31,805 nucleotides of DNA from Chrysochromulina tobinii (GCA_001275005.1 JWZX01001255.1:1-31805), one strand, 5' to 3'. Positions 1 to 9,360 are shown, counted from the stretch's first letter. Numbers and translations are program-made. Notes: generated by a model from the letters alone, not told the origin.

Positions 1-32
1 CCCCGGGCAGTCTCGAGTCCAGGGCCATTCTC

Positions 33-1460
33 ATGGCCAACTTGACCCTTGCTGGAACCATCGAGTCCTTCAACTCCACGGCATTCCGCGCTGCCTTTGC
101 AAGCCAATTTCCCGGAGTGGCCCCCGGCGACATTACCCTCGACGTGACGCCGGCGTCCGTAGTCGTCGTTGTGAGGGTCGTCATGGCGTCTCTGAGCACT
201 GCAGAGGCTGCGGCTAACACTCTGACCAATGCCGGGGTGGCGGCGCTCTCTACAAGGCTTGGGGTGACAGTGGAGATCATCACCACGATAGCTGTGGCTA
301 TGCAGCACTTTCAAGCTCCTTCACCGCAACCGCCCCCGCCACCGAGCCCATATCTCCCAGAGCCTTCGCCCCCACCTCCATCACCGCTACCCCCGCCTTC
401 GAGTCCTCCTGTTCCTGCGATCCCACAAGCAGATGAAGCGGCTGTTGGAGTTATCCTCGGACTTACTGGCGTGATCATCTTCATCCCGGCACTCTTCGTC
501 ACAGCCAAGCTCTCTCGCCTTTGCCGCCGCCGCCAGAGTCCCGATAGGCGACCCCCACAGGGTCTGAAAGGCGGTCAGAGGCAGTCTGAGACAGCACCAG
601 TGGGATCCCACAGACCCGAGCACCAGGAATACGATTCTGAGACTGCAGTCAGTCCTTCAGTCAGTTACCGCGGTCCGACAGCTACAACACGAGCAAGCGT
701 GCGTACACAGGCGTCTGGGAACGCGAGGAGATCCCAGACGCCCAAGCAGCAGGAAATCCACTCTAAGGCCGCTGCGAGGACGAGGAACGCGCCAATCCCC
801 AGGCTCGGCCTAAGGGCCCTAGTAGATCATGACAAGTCGATTGCTCTCGCAGTCGCACCTTCGCCGCCTCAGCCACCGGGACGGCGCTCCGATTTGGAGA
901 TTTGGCTCAAGGGCCCGGAAGAGACTTTGGCGGTGCTCAGCCCTGCGGCTCGCAGTCTGCTCAAGCAACGGCAAGCACGTACCTCACCGCACGAGCGGAG
1001 ATCACGGACAGATTCCCCGCCGGAGCTGAGAAGAGAGGAAACCGCAGGCGCTGTATTGGGCGCAGTGTCGCCATACGCGGCCACCGCCACCGACTTTCCC
1101 CCCGCTTGGGTCGCCCCCTCTCCCGGGGGTCCGGCGGGGCTCATTGTGATCGCCTCTGCACCCAGGCACCCGCCCGGGCACGTCGCGCAGCTCAACGCGC
1201 AGCTCGTTGGCGGCATCTCGCCAAGGATGCCGTGGTTCCTACAGGTACAGTCGCCAATTCCAAGAGAGGCCGAGGCTGATCTCACAACACCCAAACCCAG
1301 AAGGCCGGCACCCGCCGAGACTGTAGCGTCCACAGCATCAGCACCGGCACTGACACGGGCGTCGACACCCGCGGCACTGGCACGGGCACGGGCGTCGACA
1401 CCAGCAAGCGCATTGACACCCTCTAGATCTCGCGGCGAGACCACCGTCTACTACTTGTGA
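33..1460 (+). CDS. Proline-rich single-pass membrane protein, possibly 5' partial
   Basis: Frame open from the left edge to TGA at 1458-1460; the first ATG is at 33, but no stop lies between it and the edge, so the gene may start outside the window. Residues 1-95 form a small alternating strand/helix region (motif LGVTVEII near 76-83) resembling the ectodomain repeats common in haptophyte surface proteins; a SEA-like fold is my inference. Residues 95-130 are a Pro/Ser stalk, about 136-158 a hydrophobic membrane helix followed by a basic stop (CRRR), and the remaining ~310 residues a low-complexity Arg/Ser/Ala/Pro cytoplasmic tail with imperfect RASTPA repeats near the end. This suggests a type I surface protein. 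A second, damaged member of the family lies at 27478-28202, and an 11-residue piece of the tail recurs near 9361-9391 on the minus strand. Function unknown. Confidence 0.6.
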   Translation: MANLTLAGTIESFNSTAFRAAFASQFPGVAPGDITLDVTPASVVVVVRVVMASLSTAEAAANTLTNAGVAALSTRLGVTVEIITTIAVAMQHFQAPSPQPPPPPSPYLPEPSPPPPSPLPPPSSPPVPAIPQADEAAVGVILGLTGVIIFIPALFVTAKLSRLCRRRQSPDRRPPQGLKGGQRQSETAPVGSHRPEHQEYDSETAVSPSVSYRGPTATTRASVRTQASGNARRSQTPKQQEIHSKAAARTRNAPIPRLGLRALVDHDKSIALAVAPSPPQPPGRRSDLEIWLKGPEETLAVLSPAARSLLKQRQARTSPHERRSRTDSPPELRREETAGAVLGAVSPYAATATDFPPAWVAPSPGGPAGLIVIASAPRHPPGHVAQLNAQLVGGISPRMPWFLQVQSPIPREAEADLTTPKPRRPAPAETVASTASAPALTRASTPAALARARASTPASALTPSRSRGETTVYYL

Positions 1461-1838
1461 ACATGTGAAGCCATCAGCCATCAGAGCCGGAAATGACGTC
1501 GTTCTAGTTCAGGACCATCATCGACGGGTGGCGCTATCCGGAAACCATCCGGCGAAAAGGAAATCGGTTCTGGCTCACATATTTCCCGGGCGGGTTTTTC
1601 TGTCATTCACAACGAACATCTCGGGTATGGTTCTTGTGAGTCTTAAAAAGTCATCACGTCGTGACGTGAGACGATGGACAAAAACAAAATCGAATCACAA
1701 TCAAATCTCAACAAACGATTCAAATTTGGATACCGATTCCACATCGCCGGATCGCGCCTTTTTAGGAAAACATTTTCCCTGGAAATCGTGGCATCCGAAG
1801 GCTAGGCAAAGCTCAAGGCAGAACTCAAGGCAGTCAAT
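1461..1838. other. Intergenic stretch, no gene seen
   Basis: This 378-nt gap is less GC-rich than its surroundings and separates two plus-strand genes. An open frame of 169 codons starts at 1465 and runs into the next gene, but its composition (Arg/Ser/Thr/His-rich, no hydrophobic core) does not look coding. It probably holds the 3' UTR of the upstream gene and the promoter of the downstream one; no specific site can be named. Confidence 0.4.
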
Positions 1839-2723
1839 ATGGTTGAGACATCGCTGGAGGACTTTGTTGATGATGCGGAGCTCCACGCATACGCACAACA
1901 TACGCTTATTTGCCCGAGATCTTGCACGGAGCTGCACACGCACAACATGGACGAGGCGAACAAAAATGCTCTGAACGATGGCTCGGTGTACCAGAAACAA
2001 ATCTTCACAAAAGATCCCAAGCTTTCACGCAAAGACAAGCAGCGCAGCTGCACAATTAGCAGCAGGCCGATGCACAGCGACAGCAAGAGCATCCGGTACA
2101 CCCAGAAAGCGACGAGCCTGAATCGTCTCAACCCCTGCCTCTGCCAAGGCTGCGCCCGCCCACGCACAAAGGAACCCTTGATGAATCCAGGGATTGAGGG
2201 CATCGGCCTGGACACCTATCCTCTTGGGATTGGTCCCGACATACGGCCCATCCTATTGTCCAACGAGGCACTCGACAGCGAGACACTCGAGAGGTTTACA
2301 ACCTGGGGATTTGTAACCGAGGAGATCTTAGCAGCGTTGCCTGCCGAACTGGTGGATCCATTACGCGCGCTTGAGAATGCTATGGCGGCCCTGCATCATG
2401 CCTGTGGTGCGACGGCACTCAACGTTGTCTTCAACATCTTGACCCTGAGCGCGTGGGGCAACCTGCGTGCGTCCGAGCTGCTGCCCGCGTTCTGCGCGTG
2501 GGTCGAGACGGGCGAGCGCACCGGGATGCTCGAGACGACGCCGGGCTTCGAGACCCCTATCGAGTGGCCGGCGGCGTGGGCAGTGCGCCTTCAGGTCGAA
2601 GAAGAAGCGGTGCCGTTGGACCTCTCTTGCCCCCTCTTTATCCTCACGCTCCGGAATGCCCTTTGTCGACCCACGGTCAGGGAGCGCCTCTCGCCTGTAA
2701 CTGAATTCGACCACGACTTCTAG
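1839..2723 (+). CDS. Hypothetical protein, 294 aa, unrecognised
   Basis: ATG at 1839 to TAG at 2721-2723, 294 residues. The first ~110 residues are polar and rich in Cys, His and Lys without clear structure, and this DNA is poorer in GC. From about residue 115 to the end the protein looks globular, with amphipathic helices (for example EEILAALPAELVDPL and LRASELLPAFCAWVE) and ends FDHDF. There is no signal peptide or membrane helix and I recognise no family. The N-terminal third could be an over-extended open frame, with the real start at an internal Met such as the one near residue 115 (MNPGIEG). It lies upstream of the 2OG-Fe(II) oxygenase on the same strand, with a ~600-bp gap. Confidence 0.5.
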   Translation: MVETSLEDFVDDAELHAYAQHTLICPRSCTELHTHNMDEANKNALNDGSVYQKQIFTKDPKLSRKDKQRSCTISSRPMHSDSKSIRYTQKATSLNRLNPCLCQGCARPRTKEPLMNPGIEGIGLDTYPLGIGPDIRPILLSNEALDSETLERFTTWGFVTEEILAALPAELVDPLRALENAMAALHHACGATALNVVFNILTLSAWGNLRASELLPAFCAWVETGERTGMLETTPGFETPIEWPAAWAVRLQVEEEAVPLDLSCPLFILTLRNALCRPTVRERLSPVTEFDHDF

Positions 2724-3333
2724 CGAGAGCGAATCTCGCCTCTCTCGTCTCTTCACAGGCACGCCCTTGCCCCTTGCCTATCCCTTGCCCGGGTACACCT
2801 GATCTGAAGCCCATGCCGAAATGACGAATGAGAAACTTAATGTATTGCACGAGCCAACGCTGTGTCAACATTGTCAACACTGATGTGACAACAATGTACA
2901 TGTTCTGTGTACCCCCTATGTGTGTCCCGGCTCCCCCAAGTGCCTGTTTACCGGTAAGGGGGTCGCTTTTCTGGGGTTTTATGTCGACAAAAAAGTTAGG
3001 ACGGTGCGAGATCGGAGTGTGTGCGCGTTGCGTCTTGCGTGTCTGAATGACAGCAGCTGCAGCAGCGCGTGTGGTGTATGTGCCACCACAGGAGGCGCCG
3101 CGCGTGGTGCACGTGCGACAGGTTACACTATTACTCCGAGGGAGACGACACCGCGGCGCGCGCGCGTGCGCGCGCGCTGCCGCGGCGGCTGCAGCTGCGA
3201 ACAGCAGCCCGATTGGTACTATCGGTTTACTCTAGAGGGGGAGGCTGCGCCTCCCCCCCTTGCCGCCGACTAACGGTCTGTGTAATAGCGGGTTGTGTCG
3301 GCCACACCTCCGTCCATAGCGATAGAGGTCCTC
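2724..3333. other. Intergenic, CpG-rich with Z-DNA-prone tract
   Basis: About 610 nt without a convincing gene. Around 3153-3179 it contains a long alternating purine-pyrimidine (GC/GT) run able to adopt Z-form DNA, then GC-rich triplet sequence, then a strong inverted repeat at 3237-3257. Several open frames of 60-170 codons overlap here in different frames but have biased, unconvincing composition. It probably holds the promoter of the oxygenase gene. Confidence 0.4.
3237..3257. repeat. Perfect 9-bp inverted repeat with 3-nt loop
   Basis: GGGGGAGGC, loop TGC, GCCTCCCCC. It would form a very stable hairpin in DNA or RNA. It lies about 100 nt before the first in-frame ATG of the oxygenase gene, so it could sit in the promoter or 5' UTR. 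No function can be assigned from sequence. Confidence 0.7.
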
Positions 3334-4455
3334 ATGCTTGGGGGTCCGGAGAGTTTTCGCTGCTGTGTTTCACAGCACTTTGTGCGATGCAGACTCACAT
3401 GTGCGATGCAGTTCCCGTCTGCCTGTCGCAACGGTGCCTGGAAAGCGATGGCGTGCCTCTCAATGCCTCGAGGCTTCCCTCGCTGTGCGTCTCGTCTGCC
3501 TACCGTACAAGTCTTCGATGGCGTGCTCTCTCGGAGTTGCCTCGCAGAGTTGACCGCGCCCCCAAATTATGACATTGGACCTGATATCTATCGCCGAAGC
3601 GATGGCTCCAGTTCTCCGCAGGAGGTCCTGATCGAGAGCTTGCTGACCGGCTTGAGCTTCGAGAGTACGCGTGAGGTCGAGTGGTGGGGCCGTTCCGAGT
3701 GGAAGACCGTTGAGGCTCACCGTGACGTCGACGAAGAGGCGGCAACGGCACGCAGTGAGAGACGATACCCCACCCACTCCATCGTCGTGTACCTCAGCAT
3801 CGAGCCCGGGCTGCGTGCACCCACCTGCCTGTGGGTACCCGGCGACGAGCCAGGGCGCAGTGCGCTGCTCGCTGTGCCCGCCGTTGCAGGGCGCATGCTC
3901 GTCTTCCCTGGCGAGCTCTTGCATGCGGTGCCATGCCCCACACTCAGCTGGCTGGGCAAAGGCGAGGCGGGCGAGGCTGGAATGCCGAAACAGCCGCGCG
4001 TACGGCGCAGCGGCTCGCGACGAGTAATGGTGCTCAATTTATGGGATGACAGTGCTCCAGCTGACGAGTGTAGACAGGAGGAAGAGGAGGAGGCGGAGGA
4101 GGCGGAGGCGGGCGACGAAGAGTCACTTGAGGTGGTGGAGTTTATCGCCAGTCGGGTGGAATGCGAGCCTCGCGCCTCATGGCGACCTGTACCGTTCGAA
4201 GGTCCTTGCGGCGGCGTCGGGGAGGCCGAGGGCCTTGACTCGGGCACGCTGTGGCCGACACTCGTCACGTTTGCCCACGGAGCCGACGAGCCTCTCGCCT
4301 CGAAGGTGAGGGCGTCCGTGGGCGCGCTTGCGGCTGCCTTGAAGAGCGAACGAGTGCCCAGCTGGTTCTGGGCCGACGTTGACGTGACGAACCTTGAGCT
4401 CGGCGTGCCCTCCCTCGCTGGTGCAAGGGAGGAGCGTAGGGAGTCTGCGTATTGA
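3334..4455 (+). CDS. 2OG-Fe(II) oxygenase, prolyl 4-hydroxylase-like
   Basis: Likely Fe(II)- and 2-oxoglutarate-dependent dioxygenase. The double-stranded beta-helix core shows the iron triad: H and D of an HRD motif encoded at 3718-3726 (AHRDVDE), and the distal His at 3922 within PGELLHAVPCP. Arg in RRVMVLNLW (about 4018-4023) is the probable 2-oxoglutarate anchor. Between them lies THSIVVYLSIE, a typical core strand. An acidic Glu run follows at 4078-4130, then a C-terminal region with no recognised domain. The frame is open upstream to a GTG at 3295; in-frame ATGs occur at 3334, 3409 and 3451, so the start is uncertain and I took the first ATG. No signal peptide is obvious. The substrate (a protein prolyl residue or other) cannot be told. 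Confidence 0.72.
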   Translation: MLGGPESFRCCVSQHFVRCRLTCAMQFPSACRNGAWKAMACLSMPRGFPRCASRLPTVQVFDGVLSRSCLAELTAPPNYDIGPDIYRRSDGSSSPQEVLIESLLTGLSFESTREVEWWGRSEWKTVEAHRDVDEEAATARSERRYPTHSIVVYLSIEPGLRAPTCLWVPGDEPGRSALLAVPAVAGRMLVFPGELLHAVPCPTLSWLGKGEAGEAGMPKQPRVRRSGSRRVMVLNLWDDSAPADECRQEEEEEAEEAEAGDEESLEVVEFIASRVECEPRASWRPVPFEGPCGGVGEAEGLDSGTLWPTLVTFAHGADEPLASKVRASVGALAAALKSERVPSWFWADVDVTNLELGVPSLAGAREERRESAY

Positions 4456-5183
4456 ACAGGAACAGCGCAGGTCAGGGAACGAGTATACGAGAAACTCAGT
4501 TACTAGAGTACCGAGGAAGCTGTACAACACTTATCACTGTAAAAAGTGGTAAGTGCGTCTCCGGGCCCGGTCTCACTCTCCTCCGCTGTCGTTTTACTTA
4601 CAGCTTAACGCGCTGAACCTGAACCTTAATCTTACATATAAACGGGATTCGCGTTTATGATGGCTAGGACGTATATCATCTCTTCTGGCCTATGGGCACA
4701 TCACGAACCCGATCCCTCTCGGGTCGATTCGCTGCCTTCCATGAGTCTAATTGATGCGTCAGGTCTGCGAGCCTTGCACTCGTAGGGTCCACTGCCGGTC
4801 TTCGCCCCCTCTGCCGTGCCAGCAGGGCCCTGATCTCGGTATCATCTCGGTCGAAGAGTACAGTATCTCAATCATGAGCGAGCGCGAGAGCCCCTGCCAG
4901 GGCCCCTGACCGGAGGGCCCACGTTAGGGCCCGTGCCAGGAGTACCCCACCCCCTCACCAAACCCAAGTCTCTGCCGCCTGCAGCGCACACGCTCTTGGC
5001 CGTGTGGCCCCCTGCAGTTCGAGGTCGCAATCTCATGCCTGAGATCGCAATCTCATGTCTGAGCTCGCAATCTCATGTCTGAGATCGCAATCTCATGGAC
5101 GGACGGCTCCCGTTCGGGTACGGCAAGCACGCACGTGGAATGTGCGCGCCGCGCTTGAGCACCCGGGGGGGCGCGCGCGCCCT
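4456..5183. other. Intergenic region between convergent genes
   Basis: About 730 nt between the 3' ends of the oxygenase (+) and the folate-receptor-like gene (-). It holds a small hairpin at 4707-4724 (ACCCGA, 6-nt loop, TCGGGT) and a four-unit tandem repeat at 5021-5096. No protein-coding frame looks real. Confidence 0.45.
5021..5096. repeat. Four tandem copies of a 20-bp palindromic unit
   Basis: Units start at 5021, 5041, 5061 and 5081 in exact 20-nt phase. The consensus is GAGATCGCAATCTCATGTCT; the last copy is cut after 16 nt. Each unit contains a short inverted repeat, GAGAT-CGCA-ATCTC, so each copy could form its own hairpin. The first and third copies carry single changes in the left arm (GAGGT, GAGCT) while the right arm is constant. 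It lies about 90 nt past the end of the folate-receptor-like gene. Confidence 0.85.
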
Positions 5184-6314
5184 TCAGACCGCCTTCAGAC
5201 CGCCAGGATGGCCGGGGCGGCCAAGGCTGGCGCTGGTCTTTGAGACGGTGGAATTGACAGAGTTGGTCTTGTCGACGGGATCACCGAGGGATTTGAAGAC
5301 TGGCTCGCCGGACTTCTCCTTGCAAATGAGGAAGATGGTGAAGCCGCAGAGGACGAGTAAGAGGATGGCGCCGACGACCGCCACCGGGATCACCCAGTCC
5401 TGCAGCGACTGAATGTACGCCAGGGCGGCCAGGGCGCTCGTCATATTGGCCACCCTCTCAGCAGCCAGTGCGGCGAGACGAGCTTGCTCTGAGTGGTAGT
5501 CGGTGGCGCAGCTGAAGTAGTCGCCCGTGCCGCAGAAGTAATCCTCTGCGCACGCACGGTACCACGAGTCCGCAAACGACGCCTTGATCGGCATCGCGTG
5601 CAACTGCCACTGGTTCTCATTGCCGGTGCAAGTGTAGTTGAGAGTCGCGTTGTAGGTACCGGTGTTGCAGTTCCAGCCCTGGCAGCAGAAGTTGTACTGA
5701 TCGTCGGTGTACTTGCGATAGAAGCCAGTGTTGACCTCGCACTCGTAGAAGCAAGCCTCCATCACGAAGAAGCTCTCGCAGGCGTGTGAGAGCGGGCCGC
5801 ACCTGTCCCACTCATAGCCCGGGCCGTAGCTGTTGCGGAGCTGAGTGGTGGTGGCCGTGGTCTCCTGCTGACAGCACGCGTTCGCGTGCCACGGGTAGCA
5901 CTCCGAAAAGTTCGAATCCGACTCGGGACCCGGGAAATCCTTGTGGAAGTATGAGAGGCCACAGGTGTTGGGCGGCGTATAGCCAGCGATGAGCGATGCC
6001 GCAGCAACGTCGTTCGGGTTGAGGGTACCGTCAGCATTGCCGGCGGTACCGCCCTCAAACCACCAGAGGCTGTAGCCCTTGGTTTCGTTCGGCTGGTAGG
6101 TGAACGCGCCTCCCCACATCACTTCAATGAGCTCCCTACCATCAGCATATATGTCGCTGAACTTTTGACAATTCGCCCATGCGTCAACGCCTTGGGCACC
6201 AAAGGCAACGAGACCGAAGAGGGAGATGGTCTCGCTGGGAAGTGGGCGCTGAGCCTCGGCACCACCCGCGAGCAGAACCACGAGGACGCACATGAACGAG
6301 GAGGACTTGCGCAT
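5184..6314 (-). CDS. Folate-receptor-like type I membrane protein
   Basis: From the Met at 6314 the protein is 376 residues. Residues 1-21 are a signal peptide (MRKSSSFMCVLVVLLAGGAEA). A Cys-rich ectodomain matching the folate receptor / riboflavin-binding family follows, with hallmark pieces ANACCQQETT, WDRCGPLSHACESFF and CFYECEVNTGFY and many paired Cys. One membrane helix spans about 307-331, with a 45-residue Ser/Lys-rich cytoplasmic tail. Animal folate receptors are usually GPI-anchored; here a true transmembrane segment is present. The frame extends 56 codons upstream to 6482, but that part is unlike a mature protein and the signal peptide fixes the likely start at 6314. Probable role: surface binding and uptake of a pterin or flavin vitamin; the ligand is inferred only from family membership. 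Confidence 0.82.
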   Translation of the reverse strand: MRKSSSFMCVLVVLLAGGAEAQRPLPSETISLFGLVAFGAQGVDAWANCQKFSDIYADGRELIEVMWGGAFTYQPNETKGYSLWWFEGGTAGNADGTLNPNDVAAASLIAGYTPPNTCGLSYFHKDFPGPESDSNFSECYPWHANACCQQETTATTTQLRNSYGPGYEWDRCGPLSHACESFFVMEACFYECEVNTGFYRKYTDDQYNFCCQGWNCNTGTYNATLNYTCTGNENQWQLHAMPIKASFADSWYRACAEDYFCGTGDYFSCATDYHSEQARLAALAAERVANMTSALAALAYIQSLQDWVIPVAVVGAILLLVLCGFTIFLICKEKSGEPVFKSLGDPVDKTNSVNSTVSKTSASLGRPGHPGGLKAV

Positions 6315-6866
6315 CGGACCACACGACGAGTGGACTGATGTCCGAGGACGAATCTCCAAAATCTTACCTTGCGGACTACTATGTCTCGGTTTCTCAGGCG
6401 ATAGTGTACAATTGCTCTGTCTCAAATTCCTCGCGAGAAAAACCACCGCAAATGGAGCAACGTGGGGAACACTCGAACACACAACGCGTTATTAATACCG
6501 GCTGCTCAACAAGATGGAAGCAGTCAGCCGGTCGGCACTGATCGTCTACAAGTACACCCTTCCCCCTCTCTACACAGGAGCTCCTTCACACATGAGGACT
6601 TCCCCACAAATTGCACGCCACGCCAAAGTCACGAGGGCGTCGCCGCGCGCTCAACACACGCGCGCGTCTCTTAAAGCCTCCTCCGGCTGTCCGGCATCCC
6701 TGATTTTATCCTCCAATTGTAGAGTCTAGAAATACAAGTCGAAGTTGTTCGTATCCGCGTTCAGGACAACGGAGATCAGTTGGAGATTCCAAGTTTTTCG
6801 GCCGACGGCTGCTCCGAAGTTGCACAAAACGAAGCCCCTCGGCATCGCCGATAAGCAATCTTCGCA
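6315..6866. promoter_or_regulatory. Divergent intergenic region, probable shared promoter space
   Basis: 552 nt separate the start of the folate-receptor-like gene (-) from the phospholipase gene (+). It must contain the promoters and 5' UTRs of both. I see no TATA box or other specific motif I would defend. Short open frames here have no domain-like features. Confidence 0.4.
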
Positions 6867-8858
6867 ATGCTGTACACCGTCGCTGCCCTGGCTGCCCTGG
6901 CCGGTACGAGGTACCAGGTACCATTGGCGGCGCCTCCCGCCGAAGGCTTCCCCAACCCAAACGCCGGCAAGGTGAACGACAAGATTGAGCATTTCGTCGT
7001 GCTCATGATGGAGAACCGCACGCCCGATCACTTCTTCGCGTGCATGGGCCTGCCCAAGGGTGATTGGGTCAAGGAGGGCCACGTGATCCCGATGGATCCC
7101 AAGGACCCGTCCAAGGGTGGCGCGACCATCAAGTGCGGCGAGGCCGAGTATGCGTGCAAGTCGGGACCGGGCTACGACATGTTCGCGGGCAAGGTTGAGC
7201 CGGGCGGTGAAGACAACTTTTACCCGTACGGCGCGCAGTCGGACGACAACTCGTACGCTCACGGCGCACACGGCACGTCGATCCAGCTCTTTGGCAAGGA
7301 CGCGCTCCCCGTCAAGAAGAAGATTGCGGAGGCCTTCTCCATCTTCAACAACTACCATTCGGCCGTGCCGAGCTTCTCGATGCCCAACCACATCTGGGCA
7401 CAGTCGGCCACGTCGGCCGGCATCAACGACAACATCGACTACATCGAATGCGGTGGCATCGACCCGCTCTTTCCGCAGCGTACCATCTACGACAACATGG
7501 CCGAAGCAGGCGTGAGCTTTGGCCTCTATTGGAACTCGACGCCGCCCGATGCGTACATGGCGGGCGTGCTGCGGCACGCCGAGAAGAACTTCAAGACGTC
7601 GAAGACGTTCTTCAAAGAGGCGGCCGAGGGCACGCTGCCCAAGTTCAGCTACATCGTCTCCGGCTCCGATCCGCGCAACGGCCACCCAAACGACGACCAC
7701 CCCTGCCACGACGTCGCGCTGGGCGAGCGCAATGTGAAGGATCACTACGAGGCGCTGCGTGCAGGCCTGGGCTGGAACAAGACGCTCTTCCTCGTGACGT
7801 ACGACGATGCGGGCGGCTGGTACGGCTGAGCGCGGGCACATATGAGTGCCACCAAAGAGTGCCACTCAGATTGCCAATGGCTGCCACCGGTTGGCTCCCT
7901 GAGTGCCACCTGATCACCTGATTGCTTCCCTCATGTCAGGTACGACCACGTGGTGCCGCCCACGGAAGGCATTCCGCCTGACAACTCGTCGCACACGTTG
8001 CCGTACTCGCGCACGCACGGGTGCAAGAACAAGTTCGACTTCCGCCGCGTGGGCTCGCGCGTGGTCTCGTACCTCATGTCACCCTGGATCCCCGCGGGCG
8101 TCATTGAGGGGCCGCCCAAGCGGCCGGGCCCACTCAACACGGGACACACCGTGTGGGAGCATTCGGCCATCTCGGCGACCATCGTCGACCTCTTCGGCCT
8201 CCCCAAGTTCCTCACCATGCGCGACTCATGGGCTGGCTCATTCGCAGAGCTCCTCACCGAGACGAGTCCTCGCACCGACACACCCATGCACTTGCCCGAC
8301 GCGCCAGAGCCAACGTCCAAGGTGACCTACCACGGGTGCGGCACCGCCGCGGACATCACGCGGCGCCAGCGTAAGCACGTGAAGCTGTGGCAGACGCTCC
8401 TCGGCAACGAGCCGCCCGCGGGCTGGGAACAGATGGGCTTTGATGAGCTGCAGGTGCGGCTCGGCGAGTTGAGTGCCCCTGAGGGCCCCTGAGTGCGGCC
8501 TCTTGTTACACACATGTATGCGTGAGTCTGAGTTCACCGGATGGCCCTTGATGGCCCTTGATGGCTTCATCAGGTGTGGATCGACGAGCAGTACAGGATC
8601 TTCCGACGCGGAGAGGACACGAAGCGCGTGCCGCTGCCGTACACGGATGAGGATGAGATGGTGCAGATGGATGTGCATCCGCGCGCCATCGATCAGTTCG
8701 ACGACGACGACGACGCTGGCGACGAGGATGGCGACGACGACGGCGACGCGGATCACGATGGTGATCGTGCCCGCGACAGCGGCCTCCCTGGATCGACCGC
8801 GGACGGACCTTCCCACGCCACTTGCCACGTGCCCACCCCGGCGAACAAGCGGGACTAG
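6867..8858 (+). CDS. Phospholipase C / phosphoesterase family, three exons
   Basis: Exons 6867-7819, 7940-8453 and 8574-8858 join into 583 residues. The family is the plant nonspecific phospholipase C / bacterial phospholipase C and acid phosphatase group. Motifs: MMENRTPDHFF (the ENRSFDH metal motif, with TP for SF), a DDHPCHD region, and TYDDAGGWYDHV, which is rebuilt only when intron 1 is removed. The N-terminus MLYTVAALAALAG suggests a signal peptide, so a secreted or vacuolar enzyme releasing phosphorylated head groups from lipids. The last exon adds PYTDEDEMVQMDVHPRAIDQF and then an Asp/Gly/Asp-rich acidic tail with no known domain. ATG at 6867 is the first in frame and gives the signal peptide. 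Phosphate-starvation lipid remodelling is a known role of plant relatives; here it is inference. Confidence 0.85.
7820..7939 (+). other. Phospholipase intron 1 (GT-AG, 120 nt)
   Basis: The donor GTACGG follows ...GGCTG; the acceptor is CTCATGTCAG before GTACGACC. Joining gives TGG TAC GAC CAC, restoring the conserved WYDHV motif; without splicing a TGA follows at 7827. GGTACG occurs at both splice sites, so the boundary sits in a short direct repeat. The interior is made of CTGAGTGCCACC and CCTGATTGC repeats, ending CCCTCATGTCAG. Confidence 0.85.
8454..8573 (+). other. Phospholipase intron 2 (GT-AG, 120 nt)
   Basis: Phase-0 intron between CAG (8451-8453) and GTG TGG ATC GAC. The intron start (CAGGTGCGGCTCGGCGAG, from 8451) and the exon-3 junction (CAGGTGTGGATCGACGAG, from 8571) agree at 15 of 18 positions, 120 nt apart. 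The interior contains GAGTGCCCCTGAG repeats and two tandem copies of ATGGCCCTTG, and ends CTTCATCAG. If unspliced, the protein ends at TGA 8490-8492 after SAPEGP. Confidence 0.75.
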
Positions 8859-9360
8859 AAAGCTCTCAGGGCTGCGCCGCTCGAGACCCCTCCGGCCGCC
8901 ACTGCGCACCATCGAAGGCGGGAAGGGCCCCCTGCAAGGAGCTAGCACAAGTTAGCCCCGTTTGCGGCCTGATCCACCAAAGCCCCCCGCCTGTCCGGCT
9001 TCCCCCAGCGTTGGCTCGCTCCTGGAGTGGTCCTAGTAGGATGATCCGTTCTCTTTCCTGGTGGGGTGAACTACGCCAAGGGGCCACGTGCATGTGCTTG
9101 TGCCAGCCGGTGCGTCCACACCCGTGGCCTCTGGAGGCCCCACGTGGTCTGTCTGTCTCCCTCGCCTCTGCCTCCCGCTGTGACCCGCGGAGGTGCTGGC
9201 CGAGCATGTCTCGAGGCATGGTTAGCCCACGGCGGGGCTGTTGTGAACCGCGCGCGCCCTGCCCTTAGCGATCCCCCGCTCCGGGCACGACGCCTTTATG
9301 ATGGACGCCTTCGGCCTTGCGTGTCGACGTGTCACTCGCACCCGAATGGTCCGCGTCTCT

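Noticed and set aside
869-1444. 191-codon minus-strand open frame
   Set aside because: Antisense of the low-complexity tail of the first gene; high GC lowers stop frequency.
3153-3179. GC/GT alternating tract as a CRISPR or satellite element
   Set aside because: It is only a simple alternating dinucleotide run, noted as Z-DNA-prone; no spacers or larger units.
4665-4730. Possible U2-like snRNA start (ATCTCTTCTGGCC... with GC hairpin)
   Set aside because: The branch-site recognition segment (GTAGTA) is missing downstream and the similarity is short; not supportable as an RNA gene.
6726-7865. 379-codon minus-strand open frame
   Set aside because: It is the antisense of the phospholipase exon 1, which has clear family motifs; the minus translation is Val/Arg-rich without domains.
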